A stretch of 7,635 nucleotides of DNA, from NCBI GenBank assembly GCA_027489835.1, contig JAIXZF010000140.1:1-7635 (forward strand), given 5' to 3'. The DNA is from Hyphomicrobiales bacterium. Lineage in GTDB: Bacteria > Pseudomonadota > Alphaproteobacteria > Rhizobiales > Beijerinckiaceae. The first letter of the stretch is position 1, and the number at the start of each line of letters is the position of its first letter. The notes under the pieces were generated by a model that saw nothing but the letters and a program-made list of their open reading frames with translations, was not told where the DNA came from and did not search any database. Both the position numbers and the translations under genes were made by a program. This document shows positions 6,055 through 7,635 of the stretch, piece by piece.

Positions 6055-7229
6055 CCGCCAGCCCCATGATCCGGCCTTCGCTCGCCGTGCTTGTCCTGTG
6101 CAGCGCTGTGCAGCCCTTCGCGCTCAACGTTCTGGCCCCGGCAACGCCCTCCATCGCGCGGTCGCTCGGCACCGACTACGGCACGATCCAGCTCACGCTG
6201 ACGCTCTACCTGGCGGCGGTCGCCGTGGCGCAGCTGGTCGTCGGGCCGCTCTCGGACCGCATCGGCAGGCGGCCCTGCATCATCGGCGGGCTCATCCTGT
6301 TCGCGCTCGGCTCGATCGCGGGGCTCATGTCCGCCTCGATCCCGACGCTGCTGGCGGCGCGGATGCTGCAGGCGGTCGGCGCGGGCACGGCCTTCGCACT
6401 GACGCGCGCCATCGCGCGCGACATGGCCGGCAAGGACGAGGCCGCCAGCATCATCGGCTACGTGACCATGGCCATGGTGGTGGCGCCGATGCTCTCGCCC
6501 CTGGTGGGCGGGTTCATCGACAAGACCTATGGCTGGCGCGCCATCTTCATCCTGATGACGCTGGCGGGCCTCGGAGCCGCGCTCGGCGCCTTCCGCAGCC
6601 TGCCCGAGACGCTGCGCCGCAGCGGCGCGCCGTCCAGCGTCGGCGACACCTTCAGGGCGTTCCCGACGCTGGTCCGGCAGCGGTCCTTCCTGGTCAACAG
6701 CGCGGTGCTGACGCTGACCTCGGCCACCTTCTTCAGCTTCATCGCCGGCGCGCCCTTCGCCGTGGTCGAGCACATGAAGGCAAGCCCCGCCGTCTACGGA
6801 GCCTTTTTCGCCGTGATGGCGGGCAGCTACATGTGCGGCAACTTCCTCACCGGGCGCTTCGGCCAGAAGATCGGCGCCGACCGGCTGATCCCGCTCGGCC
6901 TCGTGCTGTCGTCGATTGCCGTGACGCTGGCGGCGGCGTTCTCGCTCGCCCCGTTCTGGGCGCCGGTGTTCCTGTTCATCCCGCTGACGCTGAACGGCAT
7001 CGGCAACGGGCTGACGATCCCGAGCGCGACCGCGGCCGCACTGTCGGTGCGGCCCGACCTCGCGGGAGCCGCCGCGGGGCTCACCGGCTTCGTGCAGCTC
7101 GGCCTCGGCGCGCTCATCTCGTGGGTGGCCGGGACGCTGACGCCGATCTGGCCGCAATCCTTCCTGATGATCATGATGACGATGACCCTCGGCGCCGCCG
7201 CGATCAGCGCGCTCAATCGTCGCAAATGA
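6051..7229 (+). CDS. Bcr/CflA-type major facilitator superfamily exporter
   Basis: A 392-residue MFS transporter with about 12 hydrophobic helices, of the drug:H+ antiporter-1 kind. Motif A between helices 2 and 3 is GPLSDRIGRRP (65-75) with Asp69 and Arg70 present. RMLQAVGAG (104-112) is the helix-4 motif with its charged Arg104. Motif C, typical of antiporters, appears as APMLSPLVGG (145-154). NVLAPATPSIARSLGT (26-41) is the typical helix 1-2 region of Bcr/CflA proteins (bicyclomycin and sulfonamide resistance, cysteine and dipeptide export). The start ATG at 6051 overlaps the EamA stop by four bases (ATGA), and AAGGAGA (6034-6040) lies ten bases upstream, so the two are translationally coupled; a second ATG six codons in is possible. 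Native substrate is unknown. Being third in a unit headed by a flavin oxidase suggests a metabolite or amino-acid-like substrate rather than a drug, but that is inference. Confidence 0.92.
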   Translation: MTASPMIRPSLAVLVLCSAVQPFALNVLAPATPSIARSLGTDYGTIQLTLTLYLAAVAVAQLVVGPLSDRIGRRPCIIGGLILFALGSIAGLMSASIPTLLAARMLQAVGAGTAFALTRAIARDMAGKDEAASIIGYVTMAMVVAPMLSPLVGGFIDKTYGWRAIFILMTLAGLGAALGAFRSLPETLRRSGAPSSVGDTFRAFPTLVRQRSFLVNSAVLTLTSATFFSFIAGAPFAVVEHMKASPAVYGAFFAVMAGSYMCGNFLTGRFGQKIGADRLIPLGLVLSSIAVTLAAAFSLAPFWAPVFLFIPLTLNGIGNGLTIPSATAAALSVRPDLAGAAAGLTGFVQLGLGALISWVAGTLTPIWPQSFLMIMMTMTLGAAAISALNRRK

Positions 7230-7260
7230 AACCAAAGCATTGGGTTGAAGCGGTTTTTCC
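7230..7260 (+). terminator. Weak hairpin with T-run after the MFS gene
   Basis: Directly after the TGA, CCAA (7232-7235) pairs with TTGG (7240-7243) around an AGCA loop, extendable by two A-T pairs across a bulged G (7244). A TTTTT run (7253-7257... within CGGTTTTTCC) follows some 7 bases later. The stem is short and AT-rich and the T-run is separated from it, so termination here would be inefficient; the placement is the main argument. Nothing better is visible before the next gene. Confidence 0.2.
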
Positions 7261-7264
7261 CGAC

Positions 7265-7316
7265 TTGTCGCCCCGTTTCGCATGCGATATGCGTTTGATG
7301 CATTCACATTCTGCAT
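7265..7316 (+). promoter_or_regulatory. Candidate promoter and dyads upstream of the TRAP transporter gene
   Basis: The 143-base gap after the MFS gene is clearly AT-richer than its surroundings. TTGTCG (7265-7270) and TATGCG (7288-7293), spaced by 17 bases, form a weak sigma-70-like pair. Overlapping the -10 is the inverted repeat CGCAT-GCGAT-ATGCG (7279-7293), and a second one, ATGCA (7298-7302) with TGCAT (7312-7316), follows. TRAP operons are commonly controlled by GntR-, IclR- or LysR-type regulators, so operator dyads here would make sense. No regulator gene is in view to support a specific assignment. Confidence 0.3.
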
Positions 7317-7360
7317 AAGTGGTTTCACGGACGAACCGTGGCCGCCAATCAAAAAAGATC

Positions 7361-7367
7361 AGGGGGA
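7361..7367 (+). promoter_or_regulatory. Shine-Dalgarno site that selects the TTG start of the TRAP permease
   Basis: AGGGGGA lies five bases before the TTG at 7373. It favours this codon over an upstream in-frame GTG at 7319, which has no purine-rich site, and over another TTG at 7385. No ATG is available in frame near the start, and the nearest upstream in-frame stop is at 7316-7318. Confidence 0.6.
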
Positions 7368-7372
7368 TTTCC

Positions 7373-7635
7373 TTGGGCGGATTATTGTCGCTGAGCCGCG
7401 CCATCGACGCGCTCAACACACGGGTGGGCCGCTGGGTCGCCTGGCTCATCCTGCTGGCCGTGGCGGTGTCGACCGTCAACGCCATCATCCGGAAGCTGTT
7501 CGACATCTCGTCGAACTCCTGGCTCGAACTGCAATGGGTGCTGTTCGGCGCCGTGTTCCTGCTCTGCGCGCCGTGGACGGTGATCGCGCAGGAACACATC
7601 CGCATCGACATCGTGAACAACCTGTTTCCCCGCAA
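7373..7635 (+). CDS. DctQ-type TRAP transporter small permease subunit (partial, 3' end outside the window)
   Basis: The first 87 residues of a tripartite ATP-independent periplasmic (TRAP) transporter small membrane subunit. It pairs with a large DctM permease and a periplasmic DctP binding protein for sodium-driven uptake of organic anions such as carboxylates. The first hydrophobic helix is at about 21-39 (WVAWLILLAVAVSTVNAII). The family signature SNSWLELQW (47-55) leads into the second helix, and the conserved EHIRIDIV (74-81) follows it. This form, with FDISSNSWLELQWVLFGAVF, resembles the group annotated as mannitol/chloroaromatic-type TRAP small permeases, a label that does not define substrate. 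The TTG start is set by AGGGGGA five bases upstream. About half of a usual 160-200 residue protein is visible. The large permease gene would be expected next, beyond the window. It is in the same direction as the oxidase-exporter cluster but separated by 143 bases of promoter-like DNA, so it is probably its own unit. Confidence 0.9.
   Translation, partial: MGGLLSLSRAIDALNTRVGRWVAWLILLAVAVSTVNAIIRKLFDISSNSWLELQWVLFGAVFLLCAPWTVIAQEHIRIDIVNNLFPR

Noticed and set aside
7326..7340. CACGG-ACGAA-CCGTG hairpin as a terminator
   Set aside because: Only five pairs, followed by CCGCC and an A-run rather than a T-run on the plus strand. It is too close to the TRAP gene start to end the upstream operon sensibly.
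5991..7352. 453-codon open frame on the minus strand opposite the MFS exporter
   Set aside because: The translation is an Arg/Gly/Asp/His-rich low-complexity string with no motif; the plus-strand MFS protein has all family motifs.

Overview
The window is GC-rich DNA with compact gene spacing, coding on both strands and GTG/TTG starts in places. The protein families point to an alphaproteobacterium of the Hyphomicrobiales (Rhizobiales) type, such as the Bosea/Methylobacterium/Bradyrhizobium neighbourhood. This placement is inferred from composition and protein style only; no rRNA or other marker is present.

Layout, left to right. (1) The first 104 bases are the 5' end of a minus-strand gene, possibly a HerA-like ATPase, with a near-perfect ribosome binding site. 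(2) A non-coding stretch of about 240 bases follows. It is AT-richer than its surroundings and holds a cluster of inverted repeats built on CTTGC/GCAAG. (3) A Cys-less DUF971 (GBBH-like N-terminal domain) protein on the minus strand is divergent from moaA, the radical-SAM GTP 3',8-cyclase of molybdenum cofactor synthesis. moaA carries both iron-sulfur cluster motifs and the C-terminal Gly-Gly. (4) A large minus-strand gene converges on moaA with only 4 bases between the stop codons. It encodes a soluble chemoreceptor with a methyl-accepting signalling hairpin, a PilZ domain and a C-terminal sensor-like domain. (5) A plus-strand cluster follows: a monomeric sarcosine oxidase/N-methyl-amino-acid oxidase-type flavoprotein, an EamA/DMT-type permease and a Bcr/CflA-type MFS exporter. 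The two transporter genes overlap by ATGA. (6) After about 140 bases of AT-richer intergenic DNA, a DctQ-type TRAP small permease begins and runs off the window.

How the genes may work together. MoaA and the DUF971 protein may both belong to Fe-S/molybdenum cofactor physiology. The oxidase plus two exporters look like one transcription unit for oxidising an N-alkylated amino acid and moving substrate or product across the inner membrane. The TRAP permease probably starts a separate solute-uptake operon. The chemoreceptor could link chemotaxis output to cyclic-di-GMP through its PilZ domain.

I see no mobile element, CRISPR array, tRNA, rRNA or phage gene. Most of the window is ordinary chromosomal housekeeping and metabolic DNA. 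The least routine items are the three-module chemoreceptor, the oxidase-exporter-exporter cluster and the repeat-rich region before position 280.
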